Shown: positions 32,804 through 41,912 of the stretch, one piece after another | Position numbering within the stretch: the stretch's first letter is position 1 | Layout: each line of letters begins with the position of its first letter | NCBI GenBank assembly: GCA_002373045.1 | Contig: DFHU01000038.1 | Location: forward strand, 1 to 64,000 | Origin: Pseudoselenomonas ruminantium | Lineage (GTDB): Bacteria; Bacillota; Negativicutes; Selenomonadales; Selenomonadaceae | Reading direction: 5' to 3' | DNA length: 64,000 bases | The notes under the pieces: generated by a model | What the model was told of the DNA's origin: nothing | Databases searched by the model: none | What the model saw: the letters and a program-made list of their open reading frames with translations, nothing else | Made by a program: the position numbers and the translations under genes

Positions 32804-34240
32804 ATGGAGGCGGTAGCAGTGGCAGAGAAGAAAAACAGCATGTGGCCGCGCATTGCTTATGCTTGCGGTACATTTGGACATGACGTATTTTACGCCATGC
32901 TGGCAACGTATTTTATGATTTTCGTTACCAGTAATCTTTTTTCATCGAACAATCCCAGCCGGGATGCGTACATGATTGGTGTGGTTACGACCATCATCAT
33001 GGTACTGCGTGTGGCAGAACTTTTCATTGACCCGTTCATGGGCAACATCATCGACAAGACGAAGACCCGTTGGGGCCGGTTTAAGCCTTGGGTTATCGTG
33101 GGTGCTTTTGTCGCAGCGATTACGCTGGCTGCACTCTTTACGGATTTTGGCGGACTTACCGTTTCCAATCCGACGCTTTATTTGATTCTTTTCGCAATCG
33201 TTTACTTCATCATGGATGTGTTCTACTCTGCTAAAGACGTAGCTATCTGGTCCATGATTCCGGCACTTTCCTTCGATTCCCATGAACGTGAAATCACGGC
33301 AACCGTTGCTCGTATCGGTTCGGTATTCGGCGGTCAGCTCGTAACCATCATGGTTATGCCGATTGTCCTCTATTTCTCCGTCAATCAGAACGGCGGTGCT
33401 GGTGACCCGCAGGGGTGGTTTGCTTTTGCCTGCATCGGCGGCGGTATCGCAACGCTGGGTGCCATCATCCTGGGTATAGGCACCAAGGAGCAGGAATCTG
33501 CTCTGCGTGAAAACAAGGTGGATACGTCCTTCAAAGATGTATTCAAGGTTCTGGCCAAGAATGACCAGCTGCTGTGGATAGCCTGCGCATATTTGATTTT
33601 GGGTTTAGGACAGAATATTGTAAATAACTTCAATCTTTACTATTTCATCTATGTCATCGGTGATGCAACGAAATTCTCCATCTTAGGTATCATCAACGTC
33701 GTAATCGGCCTGATGGCTGTGGCTCTCTTCCCGATACTCACGACGAAATTCAGCCGCCGCAAACTGTTCTTCAGCTCTTTGGCTATCATGACGGCTGCAT
33801 TGATTCTCTATGCACTGTCCGGCACCAATGTTTGGATGGCTCTGGTTGCTGCTGGTCTCTTCAACCTTCCGCAGCCCCTTATCTTCCTGGTGGTTCTCAT
33901 GACCATCACGGACTCTGTGGAATATGGCCAGTTGAAACTCGGTCATCGTGATGAAGCGGTCTGCCTCTGCGTGCGTCCGCTGGTGGATAAACTCTCCGGT
34001 GCCGTTACGGGTGGTATCGTTGGTCTGACGGCTGTATGGGTCGGCATGACCGGCGGTGCTACGGCTGCAGACATCACGGCTGGCAGCCTGCTGAAATTCC
34101 AGCTCATCATGTTCGCTGTACCGGTAATCCTGCTGGCACTTGCTGCTTTCGTTTACCGTGGTAAGGTTACGCTGACGGAAGAAGAACATGCCCGCATCGT
34201 GGAAGAACTGGAAGAAAAATGGGAAGATATGAATAAGTAA
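32804..34240 (+). CDS. GPH-family sugar:cation symporter
   Basis: A 478-residue inner-membrane transporter with 12 predicted helices, of the glycoside-pentoside-hexuronide (MelB/LacS) family. Early markers are AYACGTFGHDVFYAML and the cytoplasmic loop DKTKTRWGRFKPW, which is diagnostic of the family. There is no C-terminal EIIA-like domain as in LacS. Identity of the operator with that of lacZ points to lactose, melibiose or another galactoside as substrate, co-transported with Na+ or H+. ATG 32804 follows TAGGAGG. A terminator follows at 34259. Confidence 0.93.
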   Translation: MEAVAVAEKKNSMWPRIAYACGTFGHDVFYAMLATYFMIFVTSNLFSSNNPSRDAYMIGVVTTIIMVLRVAELFIDPFMGNIIDKTKTRWGRFKPWVIVGAFVAAITLAALFTDFGGLTVSNPTLYLILFAIVYFIMDVFYSAKDVAIWSMIPALSFDSHEREITATVARIGSVFGGQLVTIMVMPIVLYFSVNQNGGAGDPQGWFAFACIGGGIATLGAIILGIGTKEQESALRENKVDTSFKDVFKVLAKNDQLLWIACAYLILGLGQNIVNNFNLYYFIYVIGDATKFSILGIINVVIGLMAVALFPILTTKFSRRKLFFSSLAIMTAALILYALSGTNVWMALVAAGLFNLPQPLIFLVVLMTITDSVEYGQLKLGHRDEAVCLCVRPLVDKLSGAVTGGIVGLTAVWVGMTGGATAADITAGSLLKFQLIMFAVPVILLALAAFVYRGKVTLTEEEHARIVEELEEKWEDMNK

Positions 34241-34258
34241 AAAGTTCCCCTTCATTAT

Positions 34259-34318
34259 GAGGCATTAAAAGCCGAAAGCGCCTGTATTCAGGTGGTTGGC
34301 TTTTGATGCCTCTTTTTT
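34259..34318 (+). terminator. Terminator after the transporter
   Basis: GAGGCATTAAAAGCC at 34259-34273 pairs perfectly with GGCTTTTGATGCCTC at 34298-34312, followed by TTTTTT. Confidence 0.9.
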
Positions 34319-34429
34319 GCTTCGGCAAAATCATGCAGGATTTTTTCTGTGTGTGTCGAAATAAACAAAGATAAAAAATATAAATGAAATTGATATAAAA
34401 ATAGTTATAGATTAGAAAGGACAGGGAAT

Positions 34430-35716
34430 ATGACCAACGAGAAGATTTTGCGGAAACTGGAGAGTTTTGACCCGGAATTATGCGGACAGCTGCGGCAGGC
34501 ATTAAAGCAGCAGCGGACGACCCTTTCGCTGATTCCGACCACGAATGCGGCGTCCCCTTTCGCGTCCTTTTTGAAGGGCAGTACGCTGGGGGATGAAATT
34601 ATTGACCATCATAAGGCAAATCGTCATAGCCGTTTGGAAAAATTGGCGGCTGAGCGGGCGCGTGCTATTTTTGGCGCAGAGCATGCGATTGTGCGTACGG
34701 GGAGTCTGGCGATTGCCTCCCGCGTGGTTATGCTGGCCCTGCTCAAAAAAGGGGATACGGTACTTTCGTTCAATTTGCGTAAATCCGAACATTGCACTGG
34801 TGATTTGCAGTATAATTTCGTGAAGTTCGGTGTGGAACCGGATACCTTGGACTTAAATTTTGCCAAGGTGCAGGAATTGGCCAGAAAACATCGTCCGGCG
34901 ATGATTATTTATTCCCCGGTAAATTATCCGCGCAATATCGACTGTGCAGGTCTGCGCAAGATTGCGGATGAAGTCGGGGCGTATCTTTGGATTGACCTGG
35001 GGCAGAACTCCGGCTTGATTGCGGCCGGAAAAATTCCTTCCCCGGTACCCTATGCCGATGTGGCAACCTTTGCCGCCAGCGACGCCCTGCATGGGCCGCA
35101 GAACGGCATTATCCTCTGCAAGGAGAAAATCGCTGAACTTTTGGACAAGACCGTGATTGAAACAGGCCACAGCTCCCTCAAGAAAAACGTGCTGGCCTCG
35201 TTGGCCCTGGTCTTTAAGGAAGCAGACTGCATGGAGTATCAGGATTATGCTCAGCAGGTGCTCGATAATGCCAGAGCTTTGGAGAATGGCCTTTTGGGGG
35301 CAGGATGTAAGCTCCTTTGCAGCCCCACGGAAAATCATCTGGTGCTCGTGCAACTGCCGGATGATTGTGATGGGGAGGAACTCGCAGATAAACTCAAGTA
35401 TGCCGGGCTGTTGGTCAAAGCGGAAAAACTCATGACCGCTGAGGATAATATCAATTATCCCATTTTGCGCCTGTCCAGTTTGGACAGCGCCACCCGTTAT
35501 TTGCAGGCAGAGGAAATGGAAGAAGTCGGCCGCGTGCTGGGCGAATTCCTAAGTTCACCGCAGGATGATGCTGCACTGCAGACGGTCAACAAATTTATCA
35601 AGAAATTGGTGGAGGATTTGCCTTTGTTCGCCGAAGACTGGCTGCCGGAGATGGAGGCTTTTGATGATGGTGATTTCGAGATGTCTATGCGGGCAATGAT
35701 TCACTGGAATATTTAA
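34430..35716 (+). CDS. Serine hydroxymethyltransferase-like protein lacking the PLP lysine
   Basis: A 428-residue fold-type-I protein clearly related to GlyA: AAERARAIFGAEHAIV (like the SHMT ERAxxLFGAEHANV), ALLKKGDTVL, WIDLGQNSGLIAAG (like DMAHIAGLVAAG) and TENHLVLVQL. The PLP-lysine motif THKTLRGPR reads ASDALHGPQ, so His is Ser217 and the Schiff-base lysine is Asp218. The stacking His of DMAHI is Gln192. It therefore cannot form the usual internal aldimine. ATG 34430 follows GAAAGGACAGGG. It is flanked by a terminator and the chemotaxis receptor. A binding or regulatory role is more likely than catalysis. Confidence 0.8.
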   Translation: MTNEKILRKLESFDPELCGQLRQALKQQRTTLSLIPTTNAASPFASFLKGSTLGDEIIDHHKANRHSRLEKLAAERARAIFGAEHAIVRTGSLAIASRVVMLALLKKGDTVLSFNLRKSEHCTGDLQYNFVKFGVEPDTLDLNFAKVQELARKHRPAMIIYSPVNYPRNIDCAGLRKIADEVGAYLWIDLGQNSGLIAAGKIPSPVPYADVATFAASDALHGPQNGIILCKEKIAELLDKTVIETGHSSLKKNVLASLALVFKEADCMEYQDYAQQVLDNARALENGLLGAGCKLLCSPTENHLVLVQLPDDCDGEELADKLKYAGLLVKAEKLMTAEDNINYPILRLSSLDSATRYLQAEEMEEVGRVLGEFLSSPQDDAALQTVNKFIKKLVEDLPLFAEDWLPEMEAFDDGDFEMSMRAMIHWNI

Positions 35717-35764
35717 TGCTTCAGTAAAAAATAGGGATATGAGTCAGTAGTGGAGGGGGATATT

Positions 35765-37810
35765 ATGGACGCCAGAAATGGTTTGCCGAGTGGTGAACGG
35801 ACGGTAAAAACGGAAATTCTCATGTATGTGATTCCTATTGTCGTGGTCGGGCTGATGCTCATGGCGGGGATTATTTTCCGCTATGTGGGTTCGACCTTCG
35901 AGGAACAGCTTACGTCGAGTTCCCTGAAGAATGCGCAGGAAGTCGCCAACAGCGTATCGGCATGGCTGGATACGCGCATGCTGGAAACCCAGAATGCGGC
36001 CAATCATCCAGCAGCCAAGAACCTGAAGGAAGCTCCAGAACTCATGAATGCCAACAATGTCTATCGTCTGAACCTGATGAACAAAATATATCCCGGCATC
36101 TATGACAGCGTCAGCTGGGGGCCGTTTGACGGTTCGGGTGTGCTCTACGGCCAGACAAAGGCCGGTTTCAAGGAAATGCATAATGCCGATAAGGCATGGT
36201 ATAAGCAGACCATGACCGGCACGCAGGACAGCTTTATGTCCTCGCCGGTGGTTTCACAGGCTACGGGCAAAATCATCGTCAACTCCATTGCTTTGGCTAA
36301 GGATAATTCCGGTGCCAATGTAGGCATGGTGCTGGCGGCAATCTATGTAGATGCCGTAGTGGAAAAGGTCAATGATTTGAAATTGGGTGAAGATGGCTAC
36401 AGCCTTTTGGTTTCCAAGGAAGGCACTTATATCGTCAATCCCGATGAAAGCGCCATCATGAAGAAAAAGATTTCCGAGGAAGATGACCCGGCTCTGCGCA
36501 CGCTCGGTGAAAAGATGCTTTCCGGCGAGGAAGGGGTCTATAAATTCACCCGTGCGGATGGCAAGGATATGATTGCCTTCTATAATCCTGTTAAGGCCAC
36601 GGGCTGGGGGATGGCAACCATTGCCTATGAAGATGAACTCTTTGCGCCTGTGGGCAATGTGCTCAAAATCATGACCGGAATTTCCCTGGCATTGATTGTG
36701 CTGATCTCCTTGGGGGTTATGCTGACGGTAAACCGCTCCATGAAGCCGCTGGCCGTGATGATGGAGGAAATGCACCTGCTGGCAGGCGGCGATTTTCGCA
36801 ATCGTCCGTCCAAGATTACGGTCAATAACGAACTGGGACGTTTGGCTGAGGCTGTGCGCGATATGCGCGGTGGTGTCCGGGATGTGCTCTCCAGTGTGAG
36901 CAGTTCATCGGAAAGTCTGTCGGCTTCAGCTGAGGAACTGAATGCCACTACAGAACAGTCAGCGCAGGCTTCCAATCAGGTGGCCGACAGCATTGTCAAG
37001 GTGGCACAGGGCACGAGCGAACAGCTTGATGCGGTAAATTCCACCTCCGGTGCGATTGAAAACCTGAACGATACCATTCAGAGTATTGCGAGCAAGGCCA
37101 ACGAGGCTGCCGGTCACAGCCGCGAGGCTTCGGCGGTCGCCCGTGACGGCGGCAAGACACTCAATGAAGCGGTTGGACAGATTAAGCGTATCGAGGAATC
37201 CACGCTTGAATCCACCAAGGTGGTAACGGCTCTGGGCGAACGCTCCAGCGAAATCGGCCAGATTGTCGATACGATTTCCAGTATCTCGGAACAGACGAAC
37301 CTTCTGGCACTCAATGCCGCTATTGAAGCAGCCAGAGCTGGTGAACATGGCCGCGGCTTTGCCGTAGTTGCCGATGAAGTGCGCAAACTGGCCGAATCCT
37401 CGCAGGAAGCCGCCCAGCGCATTGCCTCTTTGATTACCGAGACCCGCAGGGATACGGATAACGCCGTGGCAGGCATGAAGGCCGGCAGTGAAGAAGTCCG
37501 CGTGGGCACGGAAAACATCATGTCCATGGGGGAATCCTTCCGGCGGATTATTGAAATCGTCGAGGATGTATCCACGCAGGTACAGGAAATTTCCCAGTCC
37601 ATCAGCGGTATGGCAGAAAGCGGACAGGAGATTGTCGCTCATATCCGCACCATCGAAGAAACGAGCCGCAGTGCCGCTGAAGAGGCAGAAACCGTATCGG
37701 CGGCAACCGAGGAACAAAGCGCTTCGGTGCAGGAAATCGCCCATGCCAGCAACAGTTTGGCTAAGATGGCGATGGAGCTGAGACAGGAAGTGCAGAAATT
37801 CAAGGTATAG
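35765..37810 (+). CDS. Methyl-accepting chemotaxis protein
   Basis: A 681-residue receptor. TM1 is near residues 16-38, an extracytoplasmic Cache-type sensor domain runs from about 40 to 290 ([12 protein letters not shown] and YIVNPDES are typical dCache elements), and TM2 lies near 300-322. HAMP follows and then a long signalling domain whose hairpin tip reads [22 protein letters not shown] 35765 is chosen because GGAGGGGG is 7 bases upstream. It would sense a small molecule and control CheA. No che genes are nearby, so it is a stand-alone receptor. A terminator follows at 37816. Confidence 0.95.
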   Translation: MDARNGLPSGERTVKTEILMYVIPIVVVGLMLMAGIIFRYVGSTFEEQLTSSSLKNAQEVANSVSAWLDTRMLETQNAANHPAAKNLKEAPELMNANNVYRLNLMNKIYPGIYDSVSWGPFDGSGVLYGQTKAGFKEMHNADKAWYKQTMTGTQDSFMSSPVVSQATGKIIVNSIALAKDNSGANVGMVLAAIYVDAVVEKVNDLKLGEDGYSLLVSKEGTYIVNPDESAIMKKKISEEDDPALRTLGEKMLSGEEGVYKFTRADGKDMIAFYNPVKATGWGMATIAYEDELFAPVGNVLKIMTGISLALIVLISLGVMLTVNRSMKPLAVMMEEMHLLAGGDFRNRPSKITVNNELGRLAEAVRDMRGGVRDVLSSVSSSSESLSASAEELNATTEQSAQASNQVADSIVKVAQGTSEQLDAVNSTSGAIENLNDTIQSIASKANEAAGHSREASAVARDGGKTLNEAVGQIKRIEESTLESTKVVTALGERSSEIGQIVDTISSISEQTNLLALNAAIEAARAGEHGRGFAVVADEVRKLAESSQEAAQRIASLITETRRDTDNAVAGMKAGSEEVRVGTENIMSMGESFRRIIEIVEDVSTQVQEISQSISGMAESGQEIVAHIRTIEETSRSAAEEAETVSAATEEQSASVQEIAHASNSLAKMAMELRQEVQKFKV

Positions 37811-37815
37811 TATAA

Positions 37816-37868
37816 AGGAAAAAGCTTTTCCGGCTGATTTTTGTGATTGGCAGGGAAAGCTTTTTCTA
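37816..37868 (+). terminator. Terminator after the chemotaxis receptor
   Basis: GAAAAAGCTTTTCC pairs with GGGAAAGCTTTTTC across a loop of about 24 bases, with T tracts on both strands. Confidence 0.75.
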
Positions 37869-37986
37869 TACAATAACGGGATTTTATGCTATTATTAGTG
37901 TAAAGTAAGTGTATTACCTCTTGATTGCTAGTGTTTATGATTATGCGTGGAGGCATTATGAATGCTAATGATTAGGGGGTGGCGTT

Positions 37987-39297
37987 ATGCGGGCCGCATT
38001 AAAGACGCAGATTGTCGATATAGGAACCCGTGTACAGGACGGACAGGAATATATGCAGGCGGTATTTTCTGCAGCCAAGGTAGGGCTTTGCCTGTTGGAT
38101 GCGGAAGGTGCAGTGCTGGCGGTAAATGAGATGGGCAAGGCATTGATGCAGGTAGATGAGCATAATGTTGTTGGCCGTCAGTTTGGTGATGCCTTTTGCT
38201 GTGAAAACAGTCTGGAGAAGGGTTGCGGCCATGGGAAAAACTGCCGTCATTGTCCGGTACGGCGCAATGTGGAGGCAGCATTGGCGGATGATACGTTTAA
38301 CAGCGAGTTTTCTATGCAGATGAAACAGGCTCAATCTGAGGATAGATTGTGGTTGAATATGGGAATTTCCCAGACGGGCAGGGAGCGGGACAAAAAGCTT
38401 ATTGTGACCATGGTGGATGCATCGGCGCGCAGGCAATATGAGAAGCAACTGGAACAGGCTAAGCGGGCAGCGGAGGAGTCTGACCGCAGCAAGATGCGAT
38501 TCATGTCCATTATGGGGCATGAAATCCGCACGCCGTTAAATGGAATTATCGGTATGCTCGATTTGGCAGGACAAGAGCCGTTGTCTCCAAAACAACAGCA
38601 GTGTCTGCAGAACGTCAGAAGCAGTACGGATGACTTGTTGTGCATTTTAAATGATATTTTGGACTTTGCCAAACTGGAAAATGGCCAGATGAAACTGGAA
38701 CGGGCGGATTTTGATTTGCAGGAAACGCTTGAACGGATGGCGGATATTTATCGGCAGCTGGCAACGGCGAAGGGCCTTCGCTTTGTGGTGCCCAAATATG
38801 CGAATTTGCCCCGGTTGGTCTGTGGGGATGGTTTGCGTATTCGGCAGGTACTGCATAATATCCTGACGAATGCCTTGAACTTTACGGAAAAGGGCAAGAT
38901 TACTTTGGCTGTGTACCGCAGCGAGCGCAAGGGACGGCCTACACTGGAATTCAGTGTGGAAGATACGGGCAGCGGCATGGATGAGCACATAAAGGATAAG
39001 ATTTTTCATCCTTTTGCACAGGCTGATAGTCGTATTACCCGTAAAATTGGCGGTAAAGGACTGGGACTTACGATTTCCCGGGAATTGGTAGAGCTCATGG
39101 GCGGTGGCATGAGTATGGATACAGAACTGGAACGGGGAACCTGTGTTTCTTTTTGGATACCCCTGCAGGAGGCAGATGGTACTGCCCAGGTAGGAACGCG
39201 TATTATTTTACGCCCGCGGACGCAAAAAGCAGAAAAAATTTCGGTGGATGCAGAACGTGATAATGGATTTTTGGGGCGGAATACAACGAAACAATAA
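37987..39297 (+). CDS. Orphan PAS-domain histidine kinase with cysteine cluster
   Basis: A 436-residue soluble kinase without transmembrane segments. PAS is at about 20-145 and carries C71, C72, C80, C86 and C89 with His82 and His88 in the FG-loop region (KGCGHGKNCRHCPVRR), suited to binding a metal, Fe-S cluster or thiol signal. A short coiled coil leads to the DHp domain with the phospho-acceptor His178 (MGHEIRTPLNG). The ATPase domain has the N box NILTNALNF, G1 EDTGSGM and G2 GGKGLGLTIS. There is no receiver domain and no response-regulator gene adjacent. A redox- or metal-sensing role is inferred from the cysteines. Confidence 0.9.
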   Translation: MRAALKTQIVDIGTRVQDGQEYMQAVFSAAKVGLCLLDAEGAVLAVNEMGKALMQVDEHNVVGRQFGDAFCCENSLEKGCGHGKNCRHCPVRRNVEAALADDTFNSEFSMQMKQAQSEDRLWLNMGISQTGRERDKKLIVTMVDASARRQYEKQLEQAKRAAEESDRSKMRFMSIMGHEIRTPLNGIIGMLDLAGQEPLSPKQQQCLQNVRSSTDDLLCILNDILDFAKLENGQMKLERADFDLQETLERMADIYRQLATAKGLRFVVPKYANLPRLVCGDGLRIRQVLHNILTNALNFTEKGKITLAVYRSERKGRPTLEFSVEDTGSGMDEHIKDKIFHPFAQADSRITRKIGGKGLGLTISRELVELMGGGMSMDTELERGTCVSFWIPLQEADGTAQVGTRIILRPRTQKAEKISVDAERDNGFLGRNTTKQ

Positions 39298-39318
39298 TAA
39301 CAAATAACGGTTAAATGG

Positions 39319-39347
39319 TTGAAAATCCGATGGAAAGAGATTATAAT
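39319..39347 (+). promoter_or_regulatory. Sigma-70-type promoter of the repeat-protein gene
   Basis: TTGAAA at 39319-39324, 17-bp spacer, TATAAT at 39342-39347, 65 bases before the start codon at 39413. Confidence 0.75.
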
Positions 39348-39412
39348 TAAGCTAGGGCTGTATACCTATATAAAGGATTAAGAATTGTCTCAGGGAAAGT
39401 GAGGGATCGATT

Positions 39413-40033
39413 ATGGGTATCTCGGGTGTGGGTGCTACGACGCTTTCGAGTTTCCCGCAAATTAATCGCGAGGTTCATTCTGTGGGAATGCAAGCGACCA
39501 AAGAACGTAGCGATCAGGCTGCATCCTATTCTAAAGTATCGCAGTTTGGTACCGAGACAAAGCTGGGCTCCAGTGAGTTTCAGCGGAGCAATGATACCGT
39601 TATCAGCATTGGTGAGCGGGAGACAAAAGAAATTGCTCAGGAAACAGCAGCTATTTATAAAGTTTCCAATTTCGGTACAGACACGAAGATAGGTTCCAGC
39701 AAGTTCCAGCAGGACAACCAAAAGACAAATAACGAGGGAATGCAAAATACCTCGCAAATCATGGATAAGGCTAAGTCCTACTATGAGGTGTCTAATTTTG
39801 GTACGGAGACCAAGCTTGGCTCCAGTAAGTTCCAGCAGCAGGTGAAAGAGATTGCCGAACAAGGTCAGTCGAATATGGCGAAAGGCATGAAAGCAGCCCT
39901 GGATGTTACGCGCGTATCGCAATTCGGCACGGAAACCAACTTGGGCCATAGCCGCTTCCAACAGGCTAACGCTCAAATCAGCAATTACAAACCGAAAGCT
40001 GCTCCTGGTGGGAACGTGGATATCTCGGCTTAA
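39413..40033 (+). CDS. Four-repeat protein with exact 42-residue period
   Basis: A 206-residue protein without signal peptide or membrane segment. A 16-residue motif of the form VSxFGTETKLGSSxFQ occurs four times, at residues 42-57, 84-99, 126-141 and 168-183, so the spacing is exactly 42 each time. The linkers are Gln/Glu/Lys-rich and differ in sequence while keeping length. The N-terminus MGISGVGATT recalls small Negativicutes proteins of unknown role. ATG 39413 is the only plausible start; a good promoter and a terminator (40047) make it a single-gene unit. I do not recognise the family. A repetitive structural or binding protein is a guess. Confidence 0.8.
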   Translation: MGISGVGATTLSSFPQINREVHSVGMQATKERSDQAASYSKVSQFGTETKLGSSEFQRSNDTVISIGERETKEIAQETAAIYKVSNFGTDTKIGSSKFQQDNQKTNNEGMQNTSQIMDKAKSYYEVSNFGTETKLGSSKFQQQVKEIAEQGQSNMAKGMKAALDVTRVSQFGTETNLGHSRFQQANAQISNYKPKAAPGGNVDISA

Positions 40034-40046
40034 CAACGTATTTTTT

Positions 40047-40076
40047 GCCGCAGGCGTAAAGGCTTGCGGCCTTTTT
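40047..40076 (+). terminator. Terminator
   Basis: GCCGCAGGC pairs with GGCTTGCGGC around GTAAA, followed by CTTTTT, directly after the repeat-protein gene. Confidence 0.75.
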
Positions 40077-40188
40077 ATGTGCAGATTTCTGCCTGTAACC
40101 ATTGTTACCGCACTAAGATGGCTGCCTCGTTATAATATGTCCTGTAAAGAGAGTGATTGCAGGATGTATTATATAAGGAGCGTGCTTT

Positions 40189-41823
40189 ATGGAAACGAAA
40201 ATGTTTTGTTATCAGTGTCAGGAAACTGCAGGTTGCAAGGGCTGCACAAAAATGGGGGTCTGTGGGAAAACGCCGGAAGTGGCAGCTTTGCAGGATCTCT
40301 TGATTTATGTGACCAAGGGGCTATCGGCTGTTACGAGTCGCCTGCGTCTGGAGGGAAAACAGGTGGCACCGGAGGTAAATTATCTCGTTACCATCAATCT
40401 CTTTATCACCATTACCAACGCTAATTTTGACCGGGAGGCCATTGTAAAGCGTATTGAGGAAACACTGGCAGTTAAACAGGCTCTGCTCGCGGAGTTGAAG
40501 TCGCAGGAAAATCTGCCGGAGGCAGCACTCTGGCAGGCCGGGCGCGGCGCTTTTGTCCAAAAGGCGGCTGATGTTGGCGTACTGGCCACGGAGAACGAGG
40601 ATATCCGCAGCCTGCGTGAACTGATTACCTATGGGCTTAAAGGTTTGGCTGCTTATCAGAAACATGCCAATGTGCTGGGGTATGAAAATGAAGAAATAGA
40701 TGCCTTTGTGCAGTCAGCGCTGGCAAAACTCTTAGATGACAGCCTGACCGGAGATGAACTGACTGCTCTGACGTTGGAAACAGGCAAATGGGGCGTAGAT
40801 GGCATGGCGCTTTTAGACAAGGCGAATACGGAAACCTATGGTCAGCCGGAAATAACACAGGTGGATTTGGGCGTGCGTAAAAATCCCGGTATATTGATTT
40901 CCGGTCATGACCTCAAGGATTTGGAAATGCTCCTTGAACAGACGGCAGGCACGGGCGTGGATGTTTATACCCATGGTGAAATGCTGCCGGCTCATTATTA
41001 TCCGAAATTCAAGAAGTATGCGCATTTTGCCGGCAACTATGGCAATGCCTGGTGGAAACAGAAGGAAGAATTCACGGCCTTTGGCGGGCCGATTCTCATG
41101 ACCACCAACTGTGTGGTGCCGCCTAAGGCAGATTATCAGGCGCGTCTCTTTACCACGGGGGCAACGGGGGTGCCCGGCTGCGTGCATATCGAGGCCAAGG
41201 AAGATGGTACGAAGGATTTTTCGGCTTTGATTGAATTGGCGAAGAAGTGTCCGGCACCACAGGAGTTGGAGCGGGGGCAGATTGTGGGCGGCTTTGCCCA
41301 TGAGCAGGTCTTTGCTTTGGCGGATAAGGTCGTGGAGGCGGTTAAGAGCGGTGCTATCCGCAAGTTTGTGGTTATGGCCGGCTGTGACGGCCGCATGAAG
41401 TCCCGTGATTATTACACGGAATTTGCTAAGGCGCTGCCGCAGGATACCGTTATCCTCACGGCAGGTTGTGCCAAGTATAAATACATCAAGCTCGGTTTGG
41501 GCGATATCGGCGGCATTCCCCGTGTGTTGGATGCTGGACAGTGCAATGATTCCTACAGTTTGGCGTTGATTGCGCTGAAGTTAAAGGAAGTTTTTGCGCT
41601 TAATGATATCAATGAACTGCCCATTGCCTATAATATCGCATGGTATGAGCAGAAGGCCGTTATCGTCCTGCTGGCGCTCCTGCATTTAGGCGTGAAGAAT
41701 ATTCATCTTGGCCCCACGCTGCCGGCATTTTTGTCCCCGAACGTGGCGAAGGTGCTCGTGGAAAACTTTGGCATCGGCACGATTTCCACGGTGGAAGAAG
41801 ATATGAAAAAGATGATTGGCTGA
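40189..41823 (+). CDS. hcp: Hybrid cluster protein (hydroxylamine reductase)
   Basis: A 544-residue cytoplasmic iron-sulfur protein of normal length. The N-terminal cluster ligands are in [20 protein letters not shown]. The hybrid-cluster ligands are seen in the CVVPPKADY and GVPGC region, in [10 protein letters not shown] and in DAGQCND. Hcp reduces hydroxylamine and, physiologically, nitric oxide, and protects anaerobes from nitrosative stress. ATG 40189 follows AAGGAGCG, with TATAAT at 40131-40136. No hcr-type reductase gene is adjacent; electrons may come from another donor. A hairpin at 41863 ends the gene. Confidence 0.96.
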   Translation: METKMFCYQCQETAGCKGCTKMGVCGKTPEVAALQDLLIYVTKGLSAVTSRLRLEGKQVAPEVNYLVTINLFITITNANFDREAIVKRIEETLAVKQALLAELKSQENLPEAALWQAGRGAFVQKAADVGVLATENEDIRSLRELITYGLKGLAAYQKHANVLGYENEEIDAFVQSALAKLLDDSLTGDELTALTLETGKWGVDGMALLDKANTETYGQPEITQVDLGVRKNPGILISGHDLKDLEMLLEQTAGTGVDVYTHGEMLPAHYYPKFKKYAHFAGNYGNAWWKQKEEFTAFGGPILMTTNCVVPPKADYQARLFTTGATGVPGCVHIEAKEDGTKDFSALIELAKKCPAPQELERGQIVGGFAHEQVFALADKVVEAVKSGAIRKFVVMAGCDGRMKSRDYYTEFAKALPQDTVILTAGCAKYKYIKLGLGDIGGIPRVLDAGQCNDSYSLALIALKLKEVFALNDINELPIAYNIAWYEQKAVIVLLALLHLGVKNIHLGPTLPAFLSPNVAKVLVENFGIGTISTVEEDMKKMIG

Positions 41824-41862
41824 TAGTTTTTATTGCCATAGGCAACTGAAAGGTCTATACTG

Positions 41863-41894
41863 GGATTGTCCTGTTTTTACGGGGCAATCTCTTT
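41863..41894 (+). terminator. Probable terminator after hcp
   Basis: GGATTGTCC pairs imperfectly with GGGGCAATC, followed by TCTCTTTT. It lies in the 89-bp gap before the ABC transporter gene. Confidence 0.5.
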
Positions 41895-41912
41895 TATTTT
41901 GGGGTGATTGAC

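Noticed and set aside
39533..39970. CRISPR-like array
   Set aside because: The regular repetition is within a single open reading frame and is a protein repeat of 42 codons; the DNA copies differ by many synonymous changes.
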